A stretch of 64,000 nt of DNA from Gymnorhina tibicen (lineage: Eukaryota > Chordata > Aves > Passeriformes > Artamidae), in assembly GCA_013399875.1 (NCBI GenBank), contig VXAZ01005692.1, forward strand, positions 210,191 through 274,190. The letters run 5' to 3'. The notes under the pieces were generated by a model. The model made no database searches, had not been told where the DNA came from, and saw only the letters and a list, made by a program, of their open reading frames with translations. Position numbers and translations under genes: made by a program. Below are positions 10,265-20,899 of this stretch, in pieces (within the stretch, counting starts at the first letter, position 1; every line of letters begins with the position of its first letter).

Positions 10265-11414
10265 ACCAGTGCAAAATGTTACATATTTTGCTGGTTATCA
10301 AAATTAATTTTACAGCCAAAGAATTCAGCCCAAAAGCCTTATTCCCCTGAAACCTGCTTCATGTCTTCTTAACTGACTCATGATGCAATAATAGCTCCAA
10401 ATAAATCCCCCAAATCCTGTGTGTGAGCACTGCACGAGCTGAGGACAATTTGCACCCACCTGGGTTCAAAGGCGCAGCTCCTGAGCCCTGAGCCACCACG
10501 GGACTGTGGAAGCAGAGGTCCTGCTCAGGAGATGTGCTCCTGTGCAGTCTTTGGCTTCACGCTGTAAAGAATAAAAGATCAGATGCAGCAGCTCACCCAC
10601 ACCACCTACAACTCCATTCACTGGAATAAAGGCGTTTCTTCTGAGGAAAAGCAGTGAACTAGAAAAAGAGCTTTGAATTAATGGCTATATAATTTGGCAG
10701 TGGAATTTGAAAGTTCCCGATCAAAGAGAGATTAATGGTCCAGATAAAAAAAATAGTAAAAGAAACAGATGCTCCATGTTTGCACACTTGGCAGAGCAAT
10801 GGAACAAGGCAGGAACAGCCATGTCAGCCCATGGCCTTGAGGGGGGATGGTCTACCACGGCCTCCACCACCAGCAACTCAACTCAGCAGTTTAATAAAAA
10901 GTTCAAGCAGCATTTCTCTTGTGTCCTTTACAGCAGAGTTTAGGATTAGTTTGCTGTCTAAAATTCTTCACAACTTCAGGCCCGCGGGAAGTAAATAAAT
11001 ACTGGAGGAGACAAATTGTGATGGCACCATCACTGCTGGTGGGATGCTCGGCTCTTTTCCACCAGATGCCAGCCTTTCCCAGGATCAAATTTCCTGCACT
11101 GAAGAGTTTTGCAGGTCCTTTGTGATAGGAAAAAAAAAAAAAAGTTTGCCCCATTCTTTTTTCCTGAGGAAGAAAGGTCTGGATAAAGCCTTGTAAGAAT
11201 TAAAAGATGACAATTAAGAGGATGCTGACTTAGCTCTTCCAGCTAAAGCACTTTCTCATTTGAACACATTTGAGCATTCTTCTTCCTTCAAAGCTAAACA
11301 GAAAAAATAGTTAATGATTTTTTGGGGGTCAAATAAACCATTTCTTTCCATTCACCCTTGAGACTCTAAGGTTTGTGTCAAGCAGTTGACAGTGATTCCA
11401 AATCGAGAAATATT
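10265..11414. other. Unique non-coding stretch with an A-run
   Basis: No gene is recognised. A run of 14 A lies at 11130-11143. It has no LINE/SINE body or flanking duplication upstream that I can see, so it is treated as simple sequence. Confidence 0.55.
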
Positions 11415-11478
11415 TCATAGAATCATAGAATATGTTGAGTTGGAAGGAACCCAAAAGGATCAAGTCCAACTCCTGAAA
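11415..11478 (-). mobile_element. CR1 LINE, short 3'-end fragment
   Basis: Two copies of the reverse-complemented tail octamer (TCATAGAATCATAGAAT) are followed by GAGTTGGAAGGAACCCA and AAGTCCAACTCCTG. This is the first 60 bases or so of a minus-strand CR1, after which homology is lost. Confidence 0.85.
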
Positions 11479-13217
11479 TAGCATACTGAGGTTTTTTTAG
11501 CACAGATAACCTGGCATAAACTCTGGGCTGGTCCCTCCCTCACTCCCTTCTGTGACTTCTTGCTGAAGGAGGCACCACTCACACTTGGTTTGTGTCCCTG
11601 TCTGAGCCCCCAGTGACCCCCCAGCTGAGCTCCACCTGCCTCTCTGAGCACCACCTCAAGGGCTCCAAGGATTTGTGGGCTATGGGCTTTCAGCTGCTGG
11701 AAAAGGTGGAACACACCAAACACATGCCTGCACACGTCTCTGGATTCATCAGTCTGTTTAAGTTGAGAAATCATGTGAAAACTCAAGAGAATACAAGGAT
11801 TTGTTGGGTTTAAGTTAAATTCTTCTTTTGCTTTATTTTTGGCTTTTTTGTTGTGTATTCAGTCAAATCAAAATTATTTTTTCATGTTTTATACCTCAGC
11901 CAAGACAACTCTGGTTATTTTCACCTCACCAAAAGGCTTTGATGGAGAGCTGTGGTCTCAAGCCAAGGGATGCACAGGGAATCAGGGATCTGCCCCTCTC
12001 CAGGAAGCTCCTGTGAAATCCCCCTTTTTCACCGTGACTCCCTCATGTGACAAAGGACCTTCTCGTCACTGCCCATCCAAACCCTGGGAAACACAGATGT
12101 CTTTATTGAGGAAATCTAGAGAGGCAGGAGCCTCAGCTCTGGAGATGCAGAGCTGGCCGTGATCCCAAATCCCTTCATCAGGTCTCATGCCTGGAGTACG
12201 TCATGGGGTCTTCAGGACCAGCAGTGGCTAATGCAGCTTCAGAGGTTCCAAATCAGAAATCTAGTGGCAAAACCATGAAATGGATTGTAAATTCCCCCTG
12301 TGTTTTCCCATGCCTGCCCCTGCTGCCATCTGTGAGTACGGAAAGCACCACAAGGCTTTGGCTGCATCGAGGAAAAGCCCACACCCACGGCATGATGACA
12401 CAGTCAGGGTGGGAGTGTCACCCTTGGGAGGATATTGCTTCACTTGGAAGAGCCTCCATGTTGGGAGGGTATTACTTCAGAGCTTCTTAGGAAGTCAGGG
12501 TTTAAGAGATAAAATACTTGAAAAAAAATCAGGAACCAGAACTTAAAATAGACACAGAAAGTCTGAAGTGATGAAATCACAGGGAGAAACACAAAATCAT
12601 CAGCTCTGGCCAGTGCCCTTGCACCCTCAGTCTGAGTCAGGGGACCGGAATGACTTCATATGTCACACCATGCCCAGAGCACGGGCCACAGCCTGACCGT
12701 GTCTGCACTGCTGTGAGTCACTGCTGGTGACACAGGGAAAGGCTCTGCCATGGCTGGGGACATCTCCCTTTACACTTGACGTCAGTGGAGATACTTGAAG
12801 GACGAGCATGGCTTTCTCTTATCTTCATGTACTCATGAAGGGCAAAAGTGACCGGCTTGGCCAGCCAGCCTGACCTCCCACTGGCCCAAGCTCAGAGCTC
12901 TGGGTTCAGGTTTGATAATCTGGAGAAATGTCCACATTTGATTTACAGCTGAGGACCTGAGGGGCAGGGTCCAGCTGCTCTGAGGAACAATATGGAGTCT
13001 AAATGGATGTGAAGAATGCAAAACCCACTTCCATCATAGCAGCCACAGGAACAGCTACAACAGACTAGAGTTTACAGCTCTGAGATATTTTAGTCTAAAC
13101 AGGGCATTTCCGGTGCCTTTCATTACACCAGGGAGCCTAAATCTGCCTGTTATTTAATTTGGAATGGTTGTGTTTAAGTCTTGTGAACCAGCTTGGGCTC
13201 CTGCAAAGGGCTGCTTG
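11479..13217. other. Unique non-coding stretch
   Basis: No gene or transposable element recognised. A diverged direct repeat of about 40 bases is visible at roughly 12420-12480, with TTGGGAGGATATTGCTTCA echoed by TTGGGAGGGTATTACTTCA. Confidence 0.5.
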
Positions 13218-13296
13218 GCCAGGAGCTGGGCACACCTTGGCCAGGAGCTGGGGTCACCTCTCCCCACACATGGTCAGGAGCTGGGGTCACCTCAGG
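13218..13296. repeat. Three imperfect copies of a CAGGAGCTGGG word
   Basis: The word CCAGGAGCTGGG is followed by CACACCT in the first copy, and CAGGAGCTGGGGTCACCT occurs in the second and third. The copies are irregularly spaced (roughly 24-32 bases). They lie just upstream of the homopurine minisatellite and may mark a locally slippage-prone segment. Confidence 0.6.
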
Positions 13297-13374
13297 CATC
13301 TGCATCTGATGGGCCATCAGGTTGGTGTTCTGTGCAGTTTGCTGGCCGGACACATCAGGTATAGGCTTCATCCT

Positions 13375-13553
13375 GGGGAGGGAAGGGAAGGTTTGGGAAG
13401 GTTTGGGAAGGGAAGGTTTGGGAAGGTTTGGGAAGGTTTGGGAAGGGAAGGTTTGGGAAGGTTTGGGAAGGGAAGGTGTGGGAAGGGAAGGTGTGGGAAG
13501 GTGTGGGAAGGTTTGGGAAGGTGTGGGGAAGGGAAGGGAAGGTGTGGGGAAGG
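13375..13553 (+). repeat. Homopurine-rich minisatellite, left arm
   Basis: Tandem GGGAAGGTTT decamers are interspersed with GGGAA pentamers and GTGTGGGAAG variants, running straight into the assembly gap. The plus strand is almost entirely purine apart from T triplets. Translations through it give meaningless Gly-Arg-Glu/Lys repeats. It is not coding. Confidence 0.95.
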
Positions 13554-13905
13554 NNNNNNNNNNNNNNNNNNNNNNNNNNNNNNNNNNNNNNNNNNNNNNN
13601 NNNNNNNNNNNNNNNNNNNNNNNNNNNNNNNNNNNNNNNNNNNNNNNNNNNNNNNNNNNNNNNNNNNNNNNNNNNNNNNNNNNNNNNNNNNNNNNNNNNN
13701 NNNNNNNNNNNNNNNNNNNNNNNNNNNNNNNNNNNNNNNNNNNNNNNNNNNNNNNNNNNNNNNNNNNNNNNNNNNNNNNNNNNNNNNNNNNNNNNNNNNN
13801 NNNNNNNNNNNNNNNNNNNNNNNNNNNNNNNNNNNNNNNNNNNNNNNNNNNNNNNNNNNNNNNNNNNNNNNNNNNNNNNNNNNNNNNNNNNNNNNNNNNN
13901 NNNNN
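13554..13905. other. Assembly gap (352 N)
   Basis: An unresolved run of N bounded on both sides by the same GGGAA-type tandem array. The missing sequence is therefore probably more of the same minisatellite, and its true length is unknown. Confidence 0.98.
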
Positions 13906-13970
13906 GAAGGGAAGGGAAGGGAAGGGAAGGGAAGGGAAGGTTTGGGAAGGGAAGGGAAGGGAAGGGAAGG
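13906..13970 (+). repeat. Homopurine-rich minisatellite, right arm
   Basis: Nearly pure GGGAA pentamers with a single GGTTTGGGAAGG interruption, ending where unique sequence (CTCTGTGTC) begins. It continues the array on the left of the gap but is more homogeneous. Confidence 0.95.
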
Positions 13971-16289
13971 CTCTGTGTCATATTTGCACACTGACACAGA
14001 GAAATAAACTTGGCTTTTCTCTGTGCCACAGACTCTGCAGGATACTCAAATCCCAGAACTGCCCCCTTACAGGGGAATTTCTCCCAGCCGCAGCATTAGT
14101 GCCAAGCCCTGTCCCTGCACTGCTCAGCAGGAAAGGTCAGTCGAGTCACTAATCCCAGGGCAAACAGTGGCAAAATGTATCTGGGGCAGTGAGTGCAGCT
14201 TATCTGTGTTTGTGAGGAGGTGTCACCTTGCCAGTGCGGGTGTGTATCAACAGTGACTACTGGGTATATTCAGTGTATTTCACTCCTTTCTCTTCCTTGT
14301 TCCAAATGGATTTGCTAAAGCACAGGGCAGATGTTTTCCTCTGAAAAATTAGCCATGTAAGGGAGGCCAAAGACTTACAGAGCCTTTCCCTGTGTGCCAG
14401 CCCCCAGAAAGGGATCCCCTGGACCCACAAGCCCAGGCTGCTGTCTGTTCACACCAGGATGTTCCCAGACCTGCCCTGGGAATGACTCCCCTCTCTCTGC
14501 CCATCTGCTCCATACGAGGAGAGCTCACTTCTCCTTGTAGGCTGCAGAGAAATAGAAGCTGAACCCCTGGACACTGTGCAGAAAGCTGATACATCCTGTT
14601 AGGAGATTGATCCAAGCAGAAAAGATGGACACAGGAGACTCATCCAGAGAAGGGGGTTGGATCAAGCCTATCAGTTTGGCTGCAGTCCTGGCCCATGGTA
14701 TCCCACAGCCTAAGGTCATTCATTTTGGCCCAGGGAGAGGGCAGAACACTGTGCTGTGCTGAGATGCCAGGAGGAAGCTGGCAGCTGGAGAGGTGGGTGC
14801 TCATCTGTACCTTCTCCACTCATAGTATTTTTCTTATTAGGGTGTATATTGGCCAAGGAATGACTCTGCACCTTGCTGTCCTTGGCAGAGGCAGCTCGGG
14901 TCAAGGCTGTGTGCACCCTGAGATGTTCTGGCTGTGACCTGGCACAGTGACTGCCTCCCATCAGGACGGCTTCAGTAGCAGAGATTTGCTGGACTGAGAC
15001 AAGATTTGCTCTGTCCTCTGGTCATAAGAAATCCCTTTCCTGTCCCCAGCAACGTTCCCACTGCCTGGTGTCCTCTGTGTCCCCTGACAGAGAACAGGTA
15101 GGAGACACCTGGTGACACACACCCCAAAGTCATGGCCCCACGGGGTTCTGCCTCTCCCTTCTGCCCTGAAGAGCAAGGCAGCAAGGTCTGCAAGACAGGC
15201 TGCTCCTGAGAGGAGACCTGGGACAAAAGTGACAAGCCAGGGCTGTCAGTGAGCACTGAATGATGAAGGTTTGGGGTAACACTGCTCAGATGACCTGGGG
15301 GTGTCAGTCACCACGTGTCCTCACAGGATACCCCACCACGTGTATCAGGTGGGGTCACTCTGCAGGCACTTGGACTGGACAAGCTCACATAAGCAGGAGC
15401 CTTGGGCTCTCCACTGAAGGTAAGCTTTGGGTAGGTTTGAAATATTTCCTTTAGTCAATCAGGAGTAAATTTTGCTGAATTTCAACAATCAAACGTTGGA
15501 ATAACCACAGTTTATTTTAAAAATCCAATTTTTATGTCCTTTTGGTGGCTAAGAAAGGCTTGAAGGCCTGAAAAACTCATCACAAAATCAAGTGTGAAAT
15601 AAAAGTTGCTGGAACTCTGCCTTATCAGGAACAATCTCAGCTGAGTGCTGGCTTTCAGCCTGGGTACTGGTAACACCTTATGGGTGTGGGAATGATAGTG
15701 TGGACTGAAAATAAAATCCATTATGAGAATGCATTTAGCAGACTACAAAATAAATGGAGATGGAACAGCCACGAGGATAAGGACAAAGACCTGGAATTGC
15801 TGAAATACATCTGAAGCAAATGTACAGGCTGAAGATGTCACGGGCCCTTCACTGGGTTGAAAGGATCGGTTTGTGTCCTGCAGTCTACGGGAATTAACAC
15901 AGCTCCAAGGAATTCACTAACTGTTTTGTTAATATCTGGAAAGACAGTAGGAGACGCTTCCTCAGCAAGCTGAGATAACACACAAGTGTCTGCTCCACCC
16001 CCAAGAGAAGAAGGGTGTTAAAGTGCAATCAGAAAAAACAAAGTTTAACTGATTGCTTAGAAACTTCAAAGTTCAACAGCTCCAATAACCTGAAACCAAG
16101 GGTCTGGAAGGGGGTGCTCTCATGGGATGATGATATTTTTAATAATTCTAGGAATGCCATGAAATATTTACAAGGCTGGAAGAAAACAAATGCTGTGACA
16201 GCCTCCACATAAGAGCAGCGGGGAGGCACAAGGTAATTAGGGAGCTGTTACCCTGCTATAAACACCTGGGAAGCCCAAGGAATGGCTGT
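13971..16289. other. Unique non-coding stretch
   Basis: No gene or clear repeat is recognised. From about 15430 to 16010 composition becomes AT-richer with few CpG. That part is a weaker candidate for conserved non-coding sequence. Confidence 0.45.
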
Positions 16290-16510
16290 CACATACTCAG
16301 ATGCTGTGGAGGTGGTCACATCCCATTGTTAAAAACAGCTGCTAATGGGGATTTCAAAAGAATGCAGGAAGGTCTAGAAAATCTGCCTCGTGGTGAAAAA
16401 GGTGAGATGGTCAGTGTGTTTAATTTATCTGTGAACAGGCTGAAGGGTGAACCGAGGGAGCTGGGAAGTGAGAGAAACCACGATCTGGAACAACTCAAAG
16501 TGGAAATAAA
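16290..16510 (+). mobile_element. Possible ancient CR1-type LINE remnant
   Basis: The plus frame 16326-16520 contains EGLENLPRGEKGEMVSVFNL followed by SVNRLKGEPREL. This resembles the segment near the C-terminus of CR1-group ORF2 where other copies read LFSLEKRRLRGDL. No 3' tail is seen. The match is short and diverged, so it could belong to an old CR1 subfamily or be chance. Confidence 0.4.
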
Positions 16511-17989
16511 TTGCAATTAAGAGTGCAAGTAAGGAACTTTTGCTCAGGCAGGAGCACTTGATTTTGGCATGGGATACATTTTCCAGCAGGTAATATCTGT
16601 AAACAAGGATTGCACGGCTTGAAAAAGCATTTCTGATGCATTTGGCTGAGGGAAAGAAGTGGAGGGATCTGTGAGCTGATATTCAGGCAGTCATACAAGG
16701 AACTGGAGTAATCTCTGCTGGTCTTTCTGACTATGAAGGTCTTCCAGAAATGTCCTCCACTGAGAGATTCAGCAGATCTTCAGCAGATTCATTGCAATAT
16801 TTGGGAACTGAGTTCTTATCCTCCATATCTTCATAAAGCACTATCTATGAAAATAAAGGTAATTCAATCTTCCTCAAAGAATTACTTCATCTCTCTAAAC
16901 ATTACAGAATGCAGAGAAAATAAACTGTCTGAAATTAGCTGTTTCACAAATATATGAATATATTTCACGGAAAAATAAATAATTTAAGCTGACAAGAAAC
17001 TGGAGAAATTTCCTAAATCAGGCAGAAACCACTAACTATGAAAGTAAAAATGAATCCTGCTGAAATGTTAATGTTTTTTGGAGCATGTTTAGTCAGTTTG
17101 GCTGTGGTGTCCATGGTGGCACCAGCTGGCTGCAGGGGACTGCTGGTGCTGTGTGTGAGAAGGGGCGAGGGCTGGTCTTGGCTCCAGGTTGTGTTTTATG
17201 GCCTCTTAGCACACGAAACTGCTGATTGCTCTGGTTTAGGTAAGCTGGGAAGCGCTGATTCACAAAGCCCCACATTTCTCGTTTGAAATGTCTTAGTTTG
17301 GGGACAGCTTTGTAGTTCACACCTGGACCTGGGGCTTCCAGAGCTGCAGGCACAGTGAGAGCAGTGCCTGGGCAGCTCTGGCCCCACTGCAGCCACCTGG
17401 GTCACCTCTAACTGGGGACACCGGGACTCCTCCAGGTACTGGGAAACAGCTTAGGCAGCTGTTGTTCTTAGCAGTGATGCTGATTGACAGCTGTCTATCT
17501 TGGAGCCCCGGAAACATCTGGAACATTCCCTGTTCAAAGGAAATGTAGAAAGTTTCAGCCCATTTCAGACTGAAACCAAATTTCACCTACCCCAAGTATT
17601 CATTTTCTTGGAAATCACACTTTCCAACCAAGCTTCAATTCCTTTTCTGAGGAGATGTCCAAAACTTTGTCTCATGGGGATCAGCAAACAGGACCCTCCC
17701 TGTGGCTGGAGCCAACCACAGACGGACCCGGCTGTGCTGGAACCGGGACCACTGGGATCCCTGAGCAAGCAGGTGGAATTTAGAGATATACCCAGGCTCC
17801 TACAAACAAGAAACAAAATATTTGCATAAAATCCACTTCCCCTCCACCTGTGTTATGGCTTCCCTGGATGATGAAACACTGGTCTATTTCCATAACAATC
17901 AAAATGCCTGAAGAAATGGCCCAGAAGTGCTCAGGACTCGAGCACTTGTGACAGCACTGATAGGATCAGGAGTACAGAGAAACCCTTGA
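16511..17989. other. Unique non-coding stretch
   Basis: No gene or repeat recognised. It is AT-rich from about 16780 to 17080 and GC-richer after that. Frames of up to 109 codons overlap on both strands. Confidence 0.5.
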
Positions 17990-18320
17990 GGCTCTGAGAA
18001 GAGAAGAAATGAAGCTTTTCTATGTATATTTATTTCTGTTACTCCTAATACCTTTGCTGCATTTATCCGCCATGAGGACAAAGCTGTTAATGGTATTAAA
18101 TCGTAAAAATTTAATCTTAAAATCTTTAAAAAAACCTCTTGAATGCTGCTCATTACATGCTCTTATCCAAAAAAATTTGCAAAATCAGGGGGCATTTGAA
18201 CTGCATGGATTCCCCCCGATGTTATTAAAGCTCCAGGCTAAAATTATTTTCAAGATCACATGAGAAATACATAACAAGAGAAGACGAGCTCAGGTTAAAT
18301 TCATTTTTGCTGGGGGTATA
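17990..18320. other. AT-rich block; possible conserved non-coding element
   Basis: Contains TATGTATATTTATTT, TGGTATTAAATCG, AATTTAATCTTAAAATC and ATGTTATTAAAGC with virtually no repeat-family signal. It ends at the 11-bp tandem array. Enhancer-like function is only an inference from composition. Confidence 0.28.
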
Positions 18321-18364
18321 CTGCAGAGTAACTGCAGAGTAACTGCAGAGTAACTGCAGAGTAG
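18321..18364. repeat. 11-bp tandem repeat, four copies
   Basis: CTGCAGAGTAA occurs four times back to back (18321-18331, 18332-18342, 18343-18353 and 18354-18364). The last copy differs only in its final base (G for A). Near-identity suggests recent expansion and probable length polymorphism. Confidence 0.95.
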
Positions 18365-19240
18365 CTGTTGCAATCCATGCTTTTGGAATAGTTATTTTAT
18401 TTTATATTGTATCATTTGATAAGTTACGCTATCAGATGTGCAGGCACACTCAGTTGTGAGCCCCAGGAGTGGGCTCCAGCGCTGCCCTTGCTGCCTCTGT
18501 CTGCCCTGGTGTTTGCCTGCAGTACATTCCTCTGCCTGGGCTGCAGCTGGTTCCCAAATGGCATTGAAATTTTCCTTTCTTGTTTCTTGTGTCCCTTCCC
18601 CAGCCCTGCAGCTGGACACTCTCGGGTGCTACGTCAGGGAAAACGTGCCAAATTAGCATTTTCAGAAGTGCAAAATATTGTCAGTGAGAGAATAGTTGCA
18701 TTCAAGGGAAAAAACTGAACCACAAGAGCAACAAGACATGACAGAACATGGTTTCAATTCAGCTGTCTGTGCAACATGAACTTCTGCTTTCCAAGAAGCA
18801 GGAAAATGACCCTCTGTTGAGTCACTACAAAGGCATTACGTTGATGTTTCACCCCTGATGTTTCACCCCCTGTTTCCCTGCTTCTGAGTTGTCCCTGTTT
18901 CAAAAATGTTAGAAATTAACGACAAGAGGATCCATAGGAAAAAAAGCAACACTTTGTTGTAGCTGCTGCACAGATGTCCCTGGCAGCCTCACCTGCACTG
19001 GAGGGACACTGACCAGTGTGGCACTGACCAGTGTGGCCCTCACCCTCACGGCATACAACCATTGCAGCTGGACCAGCTCTGCAGAGCAGGGACATGCAGC
19101 ACTGCAGATGAGGGGGAAATGTGCTCAGAGAGGTGAAAAGATGAGGGGGCAGGGGACATCCAGGTAGTGAGCAGGGAAAGGACAAGACATTCCCAAACAT
19201 CAGGGCTGAAGGATGTCTGATGCTGACTCTGATCCTCCTG
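18365..19240. other. Unique non-coding stretch
   Basis: No gene recognised. Two short direct duplications occur: GATGTTTCACCCC at about 18843-18870 and ACTGACCAGTGTGGC at about 19008-19037. Confidence 0.5.
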
Positions 19241-19292
19241 ATCAGAGGGGTTGGAACCAGGTGATCTTTAAGATCCATTCTGTGAGTCTATG
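19241..19292 (+). mobile_element. CR1 LINE, 3'-terminal fragment
   Basis: GGTTGGAACCAGGTGATCTT, TAAGATCC and ATTCTGTGAGTCTATGG are the terminal CR1 blocks on the plus strand, ending in the octamer-like tail. The fragment is only about 52 bases and has lost the usual CCTTCCAACC spacer. Confidence 0.75.
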
Positions 19293-20113
19293 GTTCTTCT
19301 GCTCTTATACCATGCTCTGACCATGCATTTTGAAGCTGTGTTTGGGGGCCTGAGCATATGGAGATGTTGGGAACCAGAAAGACCACAGGAGCAGGAAGCA
19401 AAATCACACAGCTCAAGGTCGGGACACACAGGACGCTGAGAGACATCCGGGAGCAGAAGGTGAGAAAAAATGTTGGCAAAGGTGACAAGCACCCAAAGCA
19501 CCCCGGGGGCCAGCCCGCACCCCCAGGACAGGTTGGGATGCAGGGATGGGGTGCAGTGTTGGGGTGCAGTGTTCTTTGGGATGGGGAGCACCAGCTGTGC
19601 CACAGGAGCTGCCAGCCCTCACACGCTCCGCATCCAGCCGTGCTGCACAAGCCAGCCAGCCTGGCATTTTCCCTTATCAGTATCCTTCCATCTCTCCGAT
19701 GTCCCAACCAAACACGTGCTCTTGCTTTAACAGCTCTGTTGACAGAGTCTGCCACAGTCTTTGTGAATGTCTTCTGAGGTCTAATTACCTCTGTAATTAA
19801 AGACCTGCCTCATTTTTGGTCTCAGAATGTTTGGTTCTCACTTTCAACTGTTGAACTTTGCTAATGTATTTATTACATTGATTCCTGGTACACCTGGGTC
19901 TGCAGGATCCCTCGTATGTATTCAGCCCTTTTTGAGCATGGTGGGCAGGACAAATCCCACAGCACTCTCATACCAGTGTCATAAGTCCTTCACCATCAGT
20001 TTATTCTCTTCCCTCTGGTGTAAAGGCAGCATCAACAGAGCTGCTTGGGAACACCCTTTTATTCTGCTGCAGGGTAATTGTTATTAATTGTCCTTGATAA
20101 TTGTTCGAGGACA
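19293..20113. other. Unique non-coding stretch
   Basis: No gene or repeat is recognised. Frames 19288-19755 minus (155 codons) and 19358-19777 plus (139 codons) are largely antisense to each other and have no recognisable content. Confidence 0.5.
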
Positions 20114-20305
20114 TCATAGAATCATCACCATCATCCTAGAATGGTTTGGGTTTTAAGGGACCTTGAAGATCTTCTTGTTCCCCACCCCGCCACAGGCAAG
20201 GACACCTTCCACTGGACCAGGTTGTTCCTGTCCAACCTGGCTTTGGACACTTCCAGGGATCCAGGGGCAGCCACAGCTTCTCTGGGCAGCCTGTGCCAGA
20301 GACAT
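20114..20305 (-). mobile_element. CR1 LINE fragment
   Basis: ATCATAGAATCATC at the left is the inverted 3' tail. GAATGGTTTGGGTT, AGGGACCTTGAAGATC, GGACACCTTCCACTGGACCA and TCTGGGCAGCCTGTGCCAGA follow, as in a minus-strand CR1. It shares the GGATCCAGGGGCAGCCACAG variant with the copies at 43845 and 48988. Homology stops within a few bases of the LTR start at 20311, and I do not see CR1 resume after the LTR. Confidence 0.92.
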
Positions 20306-20310
20306 CTGTG

Positions 20311-20894
20311 TGTGCTGGTTCCAGCTGGGGTAGAGTTAATTTTCTTCACAGTGGCTGGTATAGGGCTGTGTTTGGATTTGTGCAGAACACAAGCTGATGA
20401 TATAGAGATGTTTTTGTTATTGCTGAGCTTGCACTTTGCCAAGGCCTTCTCTGCTTTTCATACGGACACACTAGGGAGGGAGCTGGGGGTCCATGGGAGG
20501 TTGGGAGATGACACAGCCAGGACAGGTGACCCAAACTGACCAAAAGGATGTTCCAGACCATGACACCCTGCTCAGTATATAAAGATGTAGGGAAGAAGGG
20601 GGAGGAGGGTAACATTTGGAGTTATGGCATTCCCAAGCCACCATTCCTTGGGATGGGGGGGCGCTGCTCTCCTGGAGATGGATTAACACCTGCCTGCCCA
20701 TGGGAAGCAGTGAATTAATTCCTTGTTTTGCTTTGCTTGGGTGCACAGCTTTTGCTTTCCCTATTGAACTGTCTTTATCTCAACCTATGAGTTCTGCAGC
20801 TTTCACCCTTCTGATTCTCTCCCTGATCCCACTGGAGGGGGAGTGAGCAAATGGCCACAATGGGCTGGGGTCTGGCTGGGGTTAAACTGGGACA
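20311..20894 (+). mobile_element. Solo LTR, avian ERVL-type
   Basis: The interval starts TGTGCTGGTTCCAGCTGGG, followed by TAGAGTTAATTTTCTTCACA. Other recognisable blocks are GACCCAAACTGACCAAAAGG, the TATA box TATATAAA (20577-20584), CACCTGCCTGCCCATGGGAA, CTTGTTTTGCTTTGCTTG and TGTCTTTATCTCAACC. It ends GGTTAAACTGGGACA. I know these as the common avian ERVL LTR. CTGTG (20306-20310) and CTGGG (20895-20899) match at 4 of 5 bases and may be the aged target-site duplication. No internal viral sequence adjoins it, so it is a solo LTR of about 584 bp. Confidence 0.88.
20577..20584 (+). promoter_or_regulatory. TATA box of the ERVL-type LTR
   Basis: TATATAAA sits in the middle of the LTR at the position of the U3 TATA box. 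The downstream polyadenylation signal normally near the TATTAAACTGTC block reads TATTGAACTGTC here (about 20761-20772), so the 3' processing signal looks decayed. Confidence 0.55.
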
Positions 20895-20899
20895 CTGGG

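Noticed and set aside
11130..11143. Poly(A) run as a possible retroposon tail
   Set aside because: No LINE/SINE or processed-gene body is recognisable upstream and no flanking duplication was seen. Bird CR1 elements do not end in poly(A).
13159..14152. Long open frames of 188-282 codons on both strands across the GGGAAGGTTT array
   Set aside because: They run through 352 unknown bases (X residues) and a tandem repeat lacking stop codons in these registers. They are artefacts of the gap and the minisatellite.
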